This document shows, piece after piece, positions 35,379 to 44,353 of a stretch of 64,000 bases of DNA. The notes beneath the pieces were generated by a model. The model saw nothing but the letters and a program-made list of their open reading frames with translations, made no database searches and was not told where the DNA came from. How positions within the stretch are numbered: position 1 is the stretch's first letter; each line of letters begins with the position of its first letter. The position numbers and the translations under genes were made by a program. Source of the stretch: Granulicella arctica (lineage in GTDB: Bacteria > Acidobacteriota > Terriglobia > Terriglobales > Acidobacteriaceae); contig NZ_JACCCW010000002.1 of assembly GCF_013410065.1 (NCBI RefSeq), positions 620,001 to 684,000 on the forward strand. Reading direction: 5' to 3'.

Positions 35379-36347
35379 ATGATCGGTATGCCTCAAGTGG
35401 AGCAGTTAACGGGGAACGCGCTGGTCGTGCGGGAGTATATGGCGTACCTGCGGGTGGAGAAGGGGATGCGTCCGGCGTCGTGTGAGGCGTATCGGCGGGA
35501 CCTGGAGCAGTTCGCGGAGCATGTCGAGGGGCGGGATGGGCTGCTGGTGACGGCGGTGCAGGCGGATGTGAGCGGGTTTATGCAGGGGCTGCGCGGGCAT
35601 GCGGTGGAGTCGCGGTCGATTGCGCGGAAGTTGAGCTGTCTGCGTGGGTTTTACCGCTGGCTGCTGATGGATAAGCGGATCGGGCATGATCCGACGGTGA
35701 ATATCGAGACGCCGGCTAGCTGGAAGATTCTGCCGAAGTCGCTGGCTGAGGGCGAGGTGGCGGAGATGCTGGAGCGGACGGCGGTCGCTGCTCGTGCGGC
35801 GGATGCGGATGGGCTGGCGCTGCGGGATCACGCGATTTTGGAGATGTTGTATGCCGGGGGGCTGCGGGTGGGGGAGATCTGCGCGTTGCAGGTGGAGGAT
35901 TTGCATCTGGATCAGGCGCGGGCGCAGGTTCGCGGCAAGGGCGACAAGGAGCGGATTGTGCCGCTGGGTGAGCGCGCGGTGGCGGCGCTGGAGCGGTATC
36001 TGGCGATGGGCCGGCCGGGGTTGGTGCGTGGGGGTGCGGTCCAGCGGAAGCTGTTCTTGAGTGTGCGCGGGCATGCGCTGACGCGGCAGTGGGTTTGGGA
36101 GATGGTGCGGGGCGTGGCGAAGATGGGCGGGGTGAAGGCTAGTCCGCATACGCTGCGGCATAGCTGCGCGACGCATATGGTGGAGCATGGGGCGGACCTG
36201 CGCAGTGTGCAGACGCTGCTGGGGCACGCGGATATTGCGACGACGCAGGTGTATACGCATGTGGCGCTGGGGCATCTGAAGGCGGTGCATCGGCTGCATC
36301 ATCCGCGGGGAAGACGGCGCGAGGCGGCGGTGCAGGATGCCGGATAA
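35379..36347 (+). CDS. xerD: tyrosine recombinase, XerD-like
   Basis: A 322-residue site-specific recombinase. Core-binding domain at the N-terminus (about 15-100), then the catalytic domain with the R in [22 protein letters not shown] (H and R), a second histidine in [10 protein letters not shown] and the nucleophile tyrosine in TTQVYTHV. It resembles XerC/XerD of chromosome dimer resolution. The ATG at 35379 lies after GGCGGGATA. It overlaps xerC by 11 bases, so the two are cotranslated. No attachment sites or phage genes nearby, which argues for a chromosomal housekeeping role. Confidence 0.87.
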   Translation: MIGMPQVEQLTGNALVVREYMAYLRVEKGMRPASCEAYRRDLEQFAEHVEGRDGLLVTAVQADVSGFMQGLRGHAVESRSIARKLSCLRGFYRWLLMDKRIGHDPTVNIETPASWKILPKSLAEGEVAEMLERTAVAARAADADGLALRDHAILEMLYAGGLRVGEICALQVEDLHLDQARAQVRGKGDKERIVPLGERAVAALERYLAMGRPGLVRGGAVQRKLFLSVRGHALTRQWVWEMVRGVAKMGGVKASPHTLRHSCATHMVEHGADLRSVQTLLGHADIATTQVYTHVALGHLKAVHRLHHPRGRRREAAVQDAG

Positions 36348-37305
36348 GCGGAGCGAATTTGAGCGGCTTGCCGAGGAGTTTCTGGCGATGATCGCCAATG
36401 AGCGCGGGGCGAGCGCGCATACGGTGCGGGCGTATGTGCGGGAGGTGCGGAGCTTTGCGGCTTTTCTTGAGAAGACGCTGGGGAAGGATGCGGCGATCGG
36501 GTCGGTGGAGCATCTGCATATTCGCGGATATCTTGGCGTGTTGTATGAGCGGGGGTTGACGAAGGCGAGTGCGGCGCGGGCGCTGGCGGCGGTGCGGAGC
36601 TGGTTCAAGTGGCTGGCGAAGGAGGGGAAGGTGGCGCAGAATCCGGCGCTGCTGGTGAGTACGCCGAAGCTGCCGAAGCATCTGCCACGGGTGCCGAGTG
36701 TGGAGGAGGTGAACCGGGTACTGAACTCGCTGGACGGGGCTGGACCGCGTGATGCCGAAGAAGAGGCGGCGTGGCCGGAGCGGGAGCGGGTGATCTTCGA
36801 GCTGCTGTATGGGTGCGGGATTCGGAACTCGGAGCTGGTGGGGCTAGATATGAGCAGCGTGCGGTGGCGCGACGATGCGGTGCTGGTGCGGGGCAAGGGG
36901 AAGAAGGAGCGGCTGGTTCCGCTGGGGGATGAGGCGGCGCTGGCGCTGAAGGAGTATCTGCCGGGACGTGAGGCGAAGCTGATGGCGGCGGGTAAGGGCT
37001 TGCTGGTGCACGATGGGCCGCTGCTGACGAATCTGCGGATGCGTGGTGACTGCCGGCTGACGACGCGGAGTGTAGGGCGGATCGTGAAGGCGATTGCGCG
37101 ATCGCGGGGGCTGGCGGAGGATGTGCATCCGCATACGCTGCGGCATGCGTTCGGGACGCACATGCTGGAGGAGGGCGCGGATCTGCGGGCGATTCAGGAG
37201 ATGCTGGGGCATGAGCGGCTGTCGACGACGCAGCGGTATACGCAGTTGACGGTGGGGCAGGTGCAGCGGGTGTACGACGAGACGCATCCGCGGGCGAAGT
37301 CGTAG
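36337..37305 (+). CDS. xerC: tyrosine recombinase, XerC-like
   Basis: The second recombinase of the pair, 322 residues. It shows the N-terminal SAM-like core-binding domain ([18 protein letters not shown]), then [11 protein letters not shown] (R), [15 protein letters not shown] (HxxR), [16 protein letters not shown] (H and Y). Divergent from the upstream protein, so it is not a recent duplicate. Together they are the likely XerCD dif recombinase, needed to resolve chromosome dimers. Assigning C or D to either is tentative. Confidence 0.85.
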   Translation: MPDKRSEFERLAEEFLAMIANERGASAHTVRAYVREVRSFAAFLEKTLGKDAAIGSVEHLHIRGYLGVLYERGLTKASAARALAAVRSWFKWLAKEGKVAQNPALLVSTPKLPKHLPRVPSVEEVNRVLNSLDGAGPRDAEEEAAWPERERVIFELLYGCGIRNSELVGLDMSSVRWRDDAVLVRGKGKKERLVPLGDEAALALKEYLPGREAKLMAAGKGLLVHDGPLLTNLRMRGDCRLTTRSVGRIVKAIARSRGLAEDVHPHTLRHAFGTHMLEEGADLRAIQEMLGHERLSTTQRYTQLTVGQVQRVYDETHPRAKS

Positions 37306-37313
37306 GGGCTTGG

Positions 37314-38456
37314 CTAGGCGGAGTGGTTCATGTGGGAGCGTAGCTCATCGGGGTGGTAGCAGTGGGCTAGGGCTGTCTCGCGTGAGATGAGGCGGGTTTG
37401 GACGAGTTCGGCCAGGGACTGGTCCATGGTGGTCATGCCTTCGGTGCGCCCGGTGGAGATGTGGGAGCGTATCTGGTGGTCCTGCCCGGTGCGGATCAGG
37501 TTGCGGATTGCTAGTGTGGCGACCATGATTTCGACGGCGGGATAGACGCCGACGTTGCCGATTGCGGGGACGAGCTGCTGCGCGATGACGGCAAGCAGGG
37601 CTAACGAGAGTTGCTGGCGAATCTGGGATTGACTGCTTGTCGAGAAGCTGTCGAGGATGCGGGACATTGTCTGCGCGGCGTCGTTGGTGTGGAGGGAGGA
37701 CAGGACGAGGTGGCCGGTCTCGGCGGCGGTGAGCGCGGCGGCCATGGTTTCGGTGTCGCGCATCTCTCCGATGAGGATGACGTCGGGATTCTGGCGCAGG
37801 ACGGCTCGGACGGCGTGCGCGAAGCTCGGGGTGTCGTGGCCGACCTCGATCTGCTCGATGATGGAGCTGCGGTTGGCGTGCTGGTACTCGATGGGGTCTT
37901 CGATGGTGATGATGTGGTCGCGTCGGCGGGCGTTGATCTGGTCGATGAGCGCGGCCATGGTGGAGGTTTTACCGCTGCCGGTGGGTCCGGTGAGGAGTAC
38001 GAGGCCCTGACGACGCTCCATGAGTTTTGCGAGCACGGGAGGCAGGTGAAGGGATTCGATGGTGGGGACCTGGGCGGGCAGCAGGCGGATGCTGGCAGCG
38101 AGTGTGCCGCGTTGATAGTGGAGGTTGGCGCGGAAGCGTCCGATTGATCCGCGGACGAAGCAGAAGTCGAGGGCTCGGTTGGCTTCGAGTTCACTCGCCT
38201 GTTCGGTGGTGAGGAGGGGGAGCAACATGCTGCGGAGGTCTTCCGGGGCGAGGACTTTGCCGGTTGCGAGCGCCAGAGATCCGTTGATTCTTAGGCTGGG
38301 TGCTGCTCCGGAGACGAGGATGATGTCGGAGGATTTTTGCTCGGCGGCCAGTGTTAAGAGGGTATCGAGTGAGGCCCGGTTGTCGGGCTTGGTCGTGGAG
38401 GTGGAGCGGTTCAGCTCGTAGACGATCTGGGACAAATCACTTTCGTATGCTGACAT
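37314..38456 (-). CDS. pilT: type IV pilus retraction ATPase, PilT-like
   Basis: Hexameric ATPase that retracts type IV pili. The 380-residue protein shows the N-terminal PAS-like domain (about 30-120; SSDIILVSGAAPSLRINGSL, RFRANLHYQRG), then Walker A GPTGSGKTS, the Asp box EDPIEY, Walker B GEMRD and the histidine box LVLSSLHTNDA. Late IRNLIRTGQDHQI is typical of PilT and PilU. No pil neighbours, so it may serve a pilus encoded elsewhere. Converges with the Xer genes, with only 8 bases between. Confidence 0.9.
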   Translation of the reverse strand: MSAYESDLSQIVYELNRSTSTTKPDNRASLDTLLTLAAEQKSSDIILVSGAAPSLRINGSLALATGKVLAPEDLRSMLLPLLTTEQASELEANRALDFCFVRGSIGRFRANLHYQRGTLAASIRLLPAQVPTIESLHLPPVLAKLMERRQGLVLLTGPTGSGKTSTMAALIDQINARRRDHIITIEDPIEYQHANRSSIIEQIEVGHDTPSFAHAVRAVLRQNPDVILIGEMRDTETMAAALTAAETGHLVLSSLHTNDAAQTMSRILDSFSTSSQSQIRQQLSLALLAVIAQQLVPAIGNVGVYPAVEIMVATLAIRNLIRTGQDHQIRSHISTGRTEGMTTMDQSLAELVQTRLISRETALAHCYHPDELRSHMNHSA

Positions 38457-38587
38457 CCGATCTCCAGGGGTTGGAATGGCTAACGGCGTTATGTGGCTCA
38501 GATTGTATGAGCTTTTGCTGCCCGCTGTTCATGGCTTAGACGAGGGAGATCGAGGGATGGTTTTGCTGCTATCGATTTCATCGCGAG

Positions 38588-39202
38588 TTAGAAGTCGCGG
38601 CGGCCTTCCATGGCTCGGGCGATGGTGATCTCGTCGGCGTACTCGATGTCGGAGCCTGCGGGGACGCCGGTGGCGATGCGGGTGATGCGGAGGGTGGGTT
38701 TGGTGCGGCGGAGCTCGTGGCTGAGGTAGCCGGCGGTGGCTTCGCCTTCGGTGGTGGGGCTGGTGGCGAGGATGACCTCGGTGATATCGGGAACGGCGTT
38801 GGTGAGGCGGGTGAGGAGATTGGCGATGCGGAGCTGCTCGGGGCCGACGCCGCCGATGGGCGAGAGGGTGCCGTGGAGGATGTGGTAGACGCCGTTGTAG
38901 GTGCGGGTTTTTTCGATGGTGGCAATGTTGGTGGGCTCTTCGAGGACGCAGACGAGGCGCTGGTCGCGGGAGGGGCTGGTGCAGTAGCTACAGGGGTCGA
39001 CGTCGGTGATGTTGTTGCAGACGGAGCAGAGGCGGAGGTGGAGCTTGAGCTCGCGGATGGCGGTGGCGAGGGATTCGGCGTCTTCGGCGGGGGAGCGGAG
39101 GACGTGGAAGGCCAGGCGCTGCGCGGATTTGGTGCCGACGCCGGGCAACTTGCGGAGCTCTTCGATGAGCCGGGACATGGGTTCGGCGAATCGAGAGGAC
39201 AT
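38588..39202 (-). CDS. recR: recombination mediator RecR
   Basis: Zinc and Toprim protein of 204 residues that helps RecO load RecA on single-stranded DNA. It shows the start helix-hairpin-helix (LIEELRKLPGVGTKSAQRLAFHVL), the zinc finger CSVCNNITDVDPCSYC, and the Toprim motif LVCVLEEPTNIATIEKT plus SDIEYADEITIA. Standard length. It is the third gene of the dnaX-ebfC-recR group, all on the minus strand, with a repeat copy in the ebfC-recR gap. Confidence 0.96.
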   Translation of the reverse strand: MSSRFAEPMSRLIEELRKLPGVGTKSAQRLAFHVLRSPAEDAESLATAIRELKLHLRLCSVCNNITDVDPCSYCTSPSRDQRLVCVLEEPTNIATIEKTRTYNGVYHILHGTLSPIGGVGPEQLRIANLLTRLTNAVPDITEVILATSPTTEGEATAGYLSHELRRTKPTLRITRIATGVPAGSDIEYADEITIARAMEGRRDF

Positions 39203-39261
39203 TAGATCTGCACCATGGATTTGTTTCTCCCAACTCTACAAGAACAAGCAACGGCGAAATA

Positions 39262-39292
39262 CAGGGGTCTTTCACTTCGTTCAGGATGACGG
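39262..39292 (+). repeat. interspersed repeat, copy G
   Basis: Short diverged copy CAGGGGTCTTTCAC...TTCAGGATGACGG between ebfC and recR. Orientation is the same as the other copies. Confidence 0.65.
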
Positions 39293-39297
39293 CTTTT

Positions 39298-39636
39298 CTA
39301 GGTGAGTCCTGGGATGTCGGGGAGCCCGCCGAGCAGTCCGCCCATGAGTCCTTGTGCGCTGGACTTCATGGCGTCGTCGGCGCGGCGTCCGGCTTCGTTG
39401 AGGGCGGCGACGATGAGGTCTTCGAGGAGCTCGAGGTCGCTGGAGTTGCTGCCCATGACGGTGGGATCGATCTTGAGCTTGAGGACCTCTTTTTTGCCGT
39501 TCATCCTGACGGTGACGACGCCTCCGCCGGAGGTGGCTTCGACGGTGGTGGCGGCGAGCTTCTGCTCCATCTCGGCCTGCATCTTCTTGGCCTGAGACAT
39601 CATGTCTTTCATCTTGGCTAGGTCGGAAAAGTTCAT
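39298..39636 (-). CDS. ebfC: nucleoid-associated protein YbaB/EbfC
   Basis: A 112-residue DNA-binding protein of the YbaB family, forming dimeric tweezers. Start MNFSDLAKMKDMMSQAKKMQ and the beta strands GGGVVTVRMNGKKEVLKLKI, then LEDLIVAALNEA, match the family; the C-terminal MGGLLGGLPDIPGL is also typical. A longer frame runs upstream but the ATG at 39636 is the family start. It lies between dnaX and recR, the classical order, and may be cotranscribed with both. Confidence 0.93.
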   Translation of the reverse strand: MNFSDLAKMKDMMSQAKKMQAEMEQKLAATTVEATSGGGVVTVRMNGKKEVLKLKIDPTVMGSNSSDLELLEDLIVAALNEAGRRADDAMKSSAQGLMGGLLGGLPDIPGLT

Positions 39637-39677
39637 GGGTTCGAGTGTGTCTCCCTCTGGGCTGGCGCCCGCTGTGC

Positions 39678-41654
39678 TTAGTTGTCGTCGCGCAGGTCGA
39701 TGACGCTGCGGATCTCTGCGTTGAAGAGGCGCTGGGCCTGCTGGACGATTGGATGCTCGGTGGCTTTGGCCTGGGCTGAGCCTGCGTGGGCGGGACGCTT
39801 CTTCTTCTCGGAGGTGGCGGCGGTGCCGGGGAGGATGGTGAGCTTGATGCCTGCGCCGATGGCGGCGCGGACGATCTTTTCGGCTTCGGCGTTGACGACG
39901 ATGGGGAGCATGGTTTTGGAGACGCCGGTCTGGACCTTGAGGGTGATGCCGTCGAGGTGCCACTCGGCCTCGTCGAGTGCGTCGGCGGCGGACTGCTGGC
40001 CGCGCGCGTTGGTGAGGGCTTCGACGGCGGTCTGCTGGAGTGCGGCTGCTTCGGGGGAGTTGGTGGTGGCGATCTCGGGGGCTGCGTCGGCTTGGACGGA
40101 GGGGAGGATTGCGGGTTCGGGTGCTGTGGTTTCGATCTCGATGGGGATCGCAGCGGGTGTTGGGACCGGCTCGGGGAGCTTGACCTCGACGGGAATGTTG
40201 ATGACGGCGGCGGCTGGTTTGATGATTGGCGGCGCGGGCGCGGAGATGTCTTCAGCGCGGGTGGTGTTCTGCTGGAAGGGGGAGAAGGTGGGCTTCTCGA
40301 GTACGGGATGTGGTGGCGGTGTCGGGCGCGGTGGCGCGGGTGCGAGGACGAAGGCGGGGGTAACGGGCTGGGTCCTGACGGCGGCGGATGCGGTGCTGGG
40401 CGCAGGGCTGGATGTAGATTTGGGGGCGCTGATGCCGCGCTGGGTTCCACCGGAGCCGGGGGCTACGGGGATGCCACTGAGGAGCTCTTCGACGGGGAGG
40501 AGGCGGCGGAGGTGGACGAGTTTGAGGAGGCCGAGCTCGAAGTGGAAGCGCTGCTCCTGGCGGTAGCCGAGCTCGTCGAAGGTACGGAGCATGATCTGGA
40601 GGAAGCGGGTGAGCTCTTCTTCGGTGAAGAGGGCGGCGGAGCGACCGGCGCGGCGCTGCTCGTCGGCGGAGATTTGCAGGAGCTCGCCTGCGGCTCCGTC
40701 GGCGGCTACGCCATCGCTGCCCACGTTGGCGATCTTGGCGATGAGCGTGTTGCGAAGGTAGCGGCAGCACTGGCGGGCGAGCTGCGCGGGGCTGTTGCCG
40801 GAGTCGAGGAGCTGGTTGGCGACGGTCATGACTTCGGCGCTGCGGTTCTGGTCGACTGCTTCGAGGATCTTTTCGAAGACGGCGTTGGGGACGGTGCCCA
40901 TGAGCTCGCGAATCTGGGAGGCGTCGAGAACGGCTCTGCCGTCGTGCATGGGGGCAGAGGCGATGGCTTGGTCCATGATGGAGAGGGCGTCGCGCATGGA
41001 GCCGTCGCCTGCCTCGGCGAGGAGGGAGAGGGCGGCATCGTCGGCGTCGATGCCTTCTTTGGTGGCGATGCCGCGGAGCTCGCCGAGAATGTCGACGAGT
41101 TTTACGGCATGAAAGCTGAAGTGCTGGCAGCGCGAGCGGACGGTCTGGGGGATGTCTTCGGGCTGGGTTGTGGCCATCATGAAGACGATGTGCTCGGGCG
41201 GTTCCTCGAGGGTTTTGAGGAGGGCATTGAAGGCGGCGTCGGTGATCTGGTGGGCTTCGTCGAGGATGTAGATCTTGTAGCGGTCGCGGGCGGGGGCGTA
41301 GCGGGCGGCGTCTCGGAGCTCGCGGATCTCGTCGATGCCGCGGTTGGTGGCGGCGTCGATCTCGATGACGTCGACGGCGTTGCCGGCGCGGATCTCGGTG
41401 CAGGATTCGCAGATCTCGCAGGGTTCGGCGGTGGGGCGCTGAGGGGAGCCGATGACGTTGCGGCAGTTGAGCGCCATGGCGAGGATGCGCGCGATGGTGG
41501 TCTTGCCGATGCCGCGATGGCCCGAGAAGATGTAGCCGTGCGCGATGCGCTGCTGGGTGAGCGCGTTCATCAGCGTGACGGTGACGTGGTCTTGTCCGGC
41601 GACGTCGGCGAATCTTTGGGGGCGGTATTTGCGGGCTAGAACCTGGTAGGCCAT
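39678..41654 (-). CDS. dnaX: DNA polymerase III subunit gamma/tau
   Basis: Clamp-loader ATPase of 658 residues. It has the AAA+ core: Walker A GHRGIGKTT near 45-53, zinc-binding cysteines (NCRNVIGSPQ, PCEICESC), DEAHQ (Walker B), and SRCQHF as the sensor region, followed by DNA-polymerase-III-binding linker domains. A long proline/alanine/threonine-rich linker (about 405-560) leads to a C-terminal domain. I looked for a slippery A-run for a -1 frameshift to make a short gamma form and found none that is convincing (only GAGAAGAAGAAG). It begins the cluster dnaX-ebfC-recR. Confidence 0.96.
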   Translation of the reverse strand: MAYQVLARKYRPQRFADVAGQDHVTVTLMNALTQQRIAHGYIFSGHRGIGKTTIARILAMALNCRNVIGSPQRPTAEPCEICESCTEIRAGNAVDVIEIDAATNRGIDEIRELRDAARYAPARDRYKIYILDEAHQITDAAFNALLKTLEEPPEHIVFMMATTQPEDIPQTVRSRCQHFSFHAVKLVDILGELRGIATKEGIDADDAALSLLAEAGDGSMRDALSIMDQAIASAPMHDGRAVLDASQIRELMGTVPNAVFEKILEAVDQNRSAEVMTVANQLLDSGNSPAQLARQCCRYLRNTLIAKIANVGSDGVAADGAAGELLQISADEQRRAGRSAALFTEEELTRFLQIMLRTFDELGYRQEQRFHFELGLLKLVHLRRLLPVEELLSGIPVAPGSGGTQRGISAPKSTSSPAPSTASAAVRTQPVTPAFVLAPAPPRPTPPPHPVLEKPTFSPFQQNTTRAEDISAPAPPIIKPAAAVINIPVEVKLPEPVPTPAAIPIEIETTAPEPAILPSVQADAAPEIATTNSPEAAALQQTAVEALTNARGQQSAADALDEAEWHLDGITLKVQTGVSKTMLPIVVNAEAEKIVRAAIGAGIKLTILPGTAATSEKKKRPAHAGSAQAKATEHPIVQQAQRLFNAEIRSVIDLRDDN

Positions 41655-41699
41655 AAGTGTGTCAGGTTCGATTGTACTGGGTTGAGGGCGGTGGATTTT

Positions 41700-42227
41700 T
41701 CAGGCAACAGGCTTGAGGTTCGTTATCAGGAGTGCTCGGAGTTCGATTTGTTGAACCGGGTCGAGACTATCTTTGGGGACGGTGATGAAGATAGGTCTCT
41801 TGCGCTGAAGGATGATGAAAAGTTCAGAAGTTTCAACGAAGGAACTGAAAAACGTCCATTCAAAATGGGAGGCTGCTTTGCCGGGAATAACGCTATGGAC
41901 GCCGGTTTCCGATATCTCTGTCGTCCAAGGGAGGTGGAGTTCCTGCTCTTTGTAGCTTCTTCGTGTTCGCTTGCGAAAGAACCATGGGCAAAAAATCCAG
42001 CAAAGCGATCCTCCCATCCAGATAAACCAAGAGACGTAGGTATCTGAGCTTTTCCAAGTATCGATAAGCATCCACGTCGCAAATAGAAATAAGAGCAGAC
42101 CTAACGTTGGCATCGCATACAGATAAACGAAGAACTTGCATTTGCGGCGGAGGGTGCCATAGCGGAGCGCGAGCTTGTTGGATGCTGCGTACTCTTCAAA
42201 AGTTAGAACTCGAGTGATCGAGATCAT
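41700..42227 (-). CDS. YcxB-like membrane protein
   Basis: A 175-residue protein with two adjacent membrane spans (FVYLYAMPTLGLLLFLFATWML and SWFIWMGGSLCWIFCPWFF) followed by a YcxB-like domain: TEISETGVHSVI, HFEWTFFSSFVETSELFIIL, and RPIFITVPKDSLD. YcxB proteins are of unknown function. Its start overlaps the SET gene's stop by 4 bases, so it is translated just after it. DNA is AT-richer than neighbours. Confidence 0.78.
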   Translation of the reverse strand: MISITRVLTFEEYAASNKLALRYGTLRRKCKFFVYLYAMPTLGLLLFLFATWMLIDTWKSSDTYVSWFIWMGGSLCWIFCPWFFRKRTRRSYKEQELHLPWTTEISETGVHSVIPGKAASHFEWTFFSSFVETSELFIILQRKRPIFITVPKDSLDPVQQIELRALLITNLKPVA

Positions 42228-42715
42228 ACGGCCACAGATCGATTAGGGGTTTTGCGGCGGGCTTCCTTCTGCGCCGCCTTCTTGGCGGCTTTGGCGCGGC
42301 GGGCTAGTTCGAGGTCGGAGAACATGGTGCCTCGGCATTGGGGGGCTCCGCAGTGGCAGTCGCCCTCTTCGTCGTCGGAGTCGTAGAGGTTGTACTCGTA
42401 GGTGAGCTCTTCTCCGGCGGCGATGTCGCGGATGGCGGTGACGTAGATGTGGTCGTTGTCGTCTTCGGTCTCGCAGTTGGGATCGCAGGAGTGGTTGATG
42501 AACATGGCGGTTCCGAAGCCGTCGATGACCATTTCTCCGTTGCCGTAGCCGAAGAGATAGGTGACGAAGCGGTCGGTGTAGCGCTCGTCGGCTATCTCCT
42601 TTGTCATCCGGGGACCGTCATACTCACAGACGCGTGCGCCCTTCGGGATGGGGCGGGTGGTATAGCAGCCGGCGGCGTGGATGGAGGAGGAGCGGATGAT
42701 GAGGCCTGGTCGCAT
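42224..42715 (-). CDS. SET-domain lysine methyltransferase-like protein
   Basis: A 163-residue protein that is essentially a SET domain. It shows GLIIRSSSIHAAGCYTTRPIPKGARVCEY (I-SET start), GTAMFINHSCDPNCE (SAM/substrate pocket), GEELTYEYNLY, and a post-SET cysteine pattern CHCGAPQCRG. The C-terminal tail is lysine/arginine-rich. Such bacterial SET proteins may methylate a ribosomal or DNA-binding protein; the substrate here is unknown. The ATG at 42715 is where the domain begins; the longer open frame upstream is antisense. Coupled to the YcxB gene. Confidence 0.88.
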   Translation of the reverse strand: MRPGLIIRSSSIHAAGCYTTRPIPKGARVCEYDGPRMTKEIADERYTDRFVTYLFGYGNGEMVIDGFGTAMFINHSCDPNCETEDDNDHIYVTAIRDIAAGEELTYEYNLYDSDDEEGDCHCGAPQCRGTMFSDLELARRAKAAKKAAQKEARRKTPNRSVAV

Positions 42716-42830
42716 AGGGTGTCGGGGTGTTGCGGGTGGAGGTTTTGGTGTTTTGGGTGAGGCTCTGAAGCCGACTATAACAAATCGCGGCGGTGGAGGG
42801 AGGGTGGGTGTGACGAGTAAACTGGAGACT

Positions 42831-43778
42831 ATGGCGAACCGGTTTTCTGTACGCGTGTTGTTGCTGGGTTTTGGGCTGTGTGGTGTGTGCTCGGCGCAGC
42901 AGTACACGCCGCTGCCGCCACCGCTGGCGACGGACCCGTGTACGGTGCAGGCGAATCCGGTGATTCCGGTGGAGCCGGACCCGAAGGCGAAGAAGGTGGT
43001 ATGTCCGCCGCCTGGGGCTGCGAAGAAGACTCTGGATACGACGGTTCCTGCTAGCGATGGGACTTCGGCTGCTGAGAAGTTTCCTTTCCCCGGGAGCGCT
43101 TCGGCTGCTCCGGCTGGGGATAAGCCAGCTGCTGAGAAGTTCCCGTATCCGGGGAGTACGCCTGCTCCGGCTGCATCTGCTCCTGCTGCGCCCGCTTCGG
43201 GGGCTTCGTCGGCGGGGGACAAGTTTCCTTATCCGGGTGAGACGAGTCAATCTCCGGATGCGGTGCCGGAGGGGGATACGCCGCGGTATGTTCCGGATTC
43301 GGGCGATTCGCCTGCTCCGGGTTCACCTGCGCCGGCGGGGAAAGCTTCGGGAGCTGGCGATAAAGCTCCGCAGCCGAAGGGGGCTGGTGGGGATTCGGAT
43401 AGCTCGAGTTCGAGTAGCAGCAGCTCTTCCAGCAGCAGTTCGGGTGGCGATCCTTTTGGGGACGATGCGGCACCGACGCGGAGGCGGGCGTTGCCGAAGG
43501 TGGCGCGGACTCTGTCTCCGGATGAGCGTGTGACTGAGGACCTGAAGGTGGCGAAGTTCTACAGCAGCCTGGGGAACTATACGGCGGCGTATATGCGGAG
43601 CAAGGATGCGACGCAGGCGATGCCGAACGATGCGGAGAGCCATTTCCGGCTGGCCCAGGCAGCGGAGAAGTTGAAGAAGAAGGATGAAGCGGTGGCGGAG
43701 TATAACGCGTACCTGAAGCTGGATCCGGGAGGGGATTGGGCTCAGGAGGCGCAGAGGTCTTTGTCCGAGCTGCATTAG
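42831..43778 (+). CDS. secreted TPR protein with serine/proline-rich linker
   Basis: A 315-residue exported protein. The signal peptide (RFSVRVLLLGFGLCGVCSAQ) is followed by a long low-complexity region with KFPFPGS, KFPYPGST and KFPYPGET repeats (about 85-150), a 20-residue serine run with glycine, then two or three tetratricopeptide units at the end (TEDLKVAKFYSSLGNYTAAYMRSKDA, EDEAVAEYNAYLKLDP-like). The ATG at 42831 follows CTGGAG; the longer frame upstream crosses the SET gene. It may be a periplasmic adaptor. Repeats may expand and contract. Confidence 0.85.
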   Translation: MANRFSVRVLLLGFGLCGVCSAQQYTPLPPPLATDPCTVQANPVIPVEPDPKAKKVVCPPPGAAKKTLDTTVPASDGTSAAEKFPFPGSASAAPAGDKPAAEKFPYPGSTPAPAASAPAAPASGASSAGDKFPYPGETSQSPDAVPEGDTPRYVPDSGDSPAPGSPAPAGKASGAGDKAPQPKGAGGDSDSSSSSSSSSSSSSSGGDPFGDDAAPTRRRALPKVARTLSPDERVTEDLKVAKFYSSLGNYTAAYMRSKDATQAMPNDAESHFRLAQAAEKLKKKDEAVAEYNAYLKLDPGGDWAQEAQRSLSELH

Positions 43779-43825
43779 GTGTGCGTGACGAATGCTTATG
43801 AGCAGGGTAAGCTGGCTATCCGGCC

Positions 43826-44353
43826 ATGGATTTAGTTTTGCAGCAGCTTCAACGAGAGATCGGCGAGGGGTTGAGTGGCCTCGATGCTACGCAGACGCAG
43901 CTTCGACCGTCAGATGATGCGACGCGGTGGAGTATTCAGCAGATTGTTGAGCATCTGCTGCTGACGTATGCGTCTACGTGCGGTGTTTTCGAAGCGCGGA
44001 TCGAGAAGAAAACTCCGACGAAGGCGCGACCGACTATGCGGCAGAGGGCCGCGCAGTGGTTGGTGCTTGGGGTGGGCTACTTTCCGAGTGGCGTGAAGGC
44101 TCCGGTTGGTGTGATGCCCGGGGTGGTGGAGGTGGCTCTCTCCGGTGAGGAGTTGACGGAGCGAGCGAGGGAGGCCCTGGAGCGACTGGACAGGCTGGCG
44201 GTGGAGGCGGAACGGCTGTTCGGGCGTGGGCGTTCGGTCAGCCATGGCGTGCTGGGGCCGTTGCATGTGATGCAGTGGAGGCGCTTCCACCTGGTGCATG
44301 GGGAACATCATTTGAAGCAGGTTCGTGCGATTCGCAGGGCGAACGGTCTATGA
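43826..44353 (+). CDS. DinB/DUF1569-family protein
   Basis: A 175-residue four-helix-bundle protein. It has the two histidine regions that hold a metal: WSIQQIVEHLLLTYAS and HLVHGEHHLKQVR, with MQWRRFHLVH in between; these match the DinB-like, DUF1569-type group. Family members are often thiol-dependent metalloenzymes or stress proteins; function is unknown. It ends 6 bases into the opposite-strand gene. No stress promoter identified. Confidence 0.85.
   Translation: MDLVLQQLQREIGEGLSGLDATQTQLRPSDDATRWSIQQIVEHLLLTYASTCGVFEARIEKKTPTKARPTMRQRAAQWLVLGVGYFPSGVKAPVGVMPGVVEVALSGEELTERAREALERLDRLAVEAERLFGRGRSVSHGVLGPLHVMQWRRFHLVHGEHHLKQVRAIRRANGL

Noticed and set aside
35406..37163. 585-residue open frame antisense to the Xer genes
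   Set aside because: No domain, serine/arginine-biased, entirely opposite two overlapping recombinases.
35379..37305. Mobile integrase or integron
   Set aside because: Proteins resemble chromosomal XerC/XerD and there is no attachment site, cassette or phage gene around.
39829..39860. Possible slippery site for a dnaX frameshift
   Set aside because: Only an AAG-repeat, not a run of A needed for a -1 slip; no following hairpin evident.
39786..41639. 617-residue open frame antisense to dnaX
   Set aside because: Glycine/acidic low-complexity translation typical of antisense frames in GC-rich DNA; dnaX on the minus strand has clear motifs.
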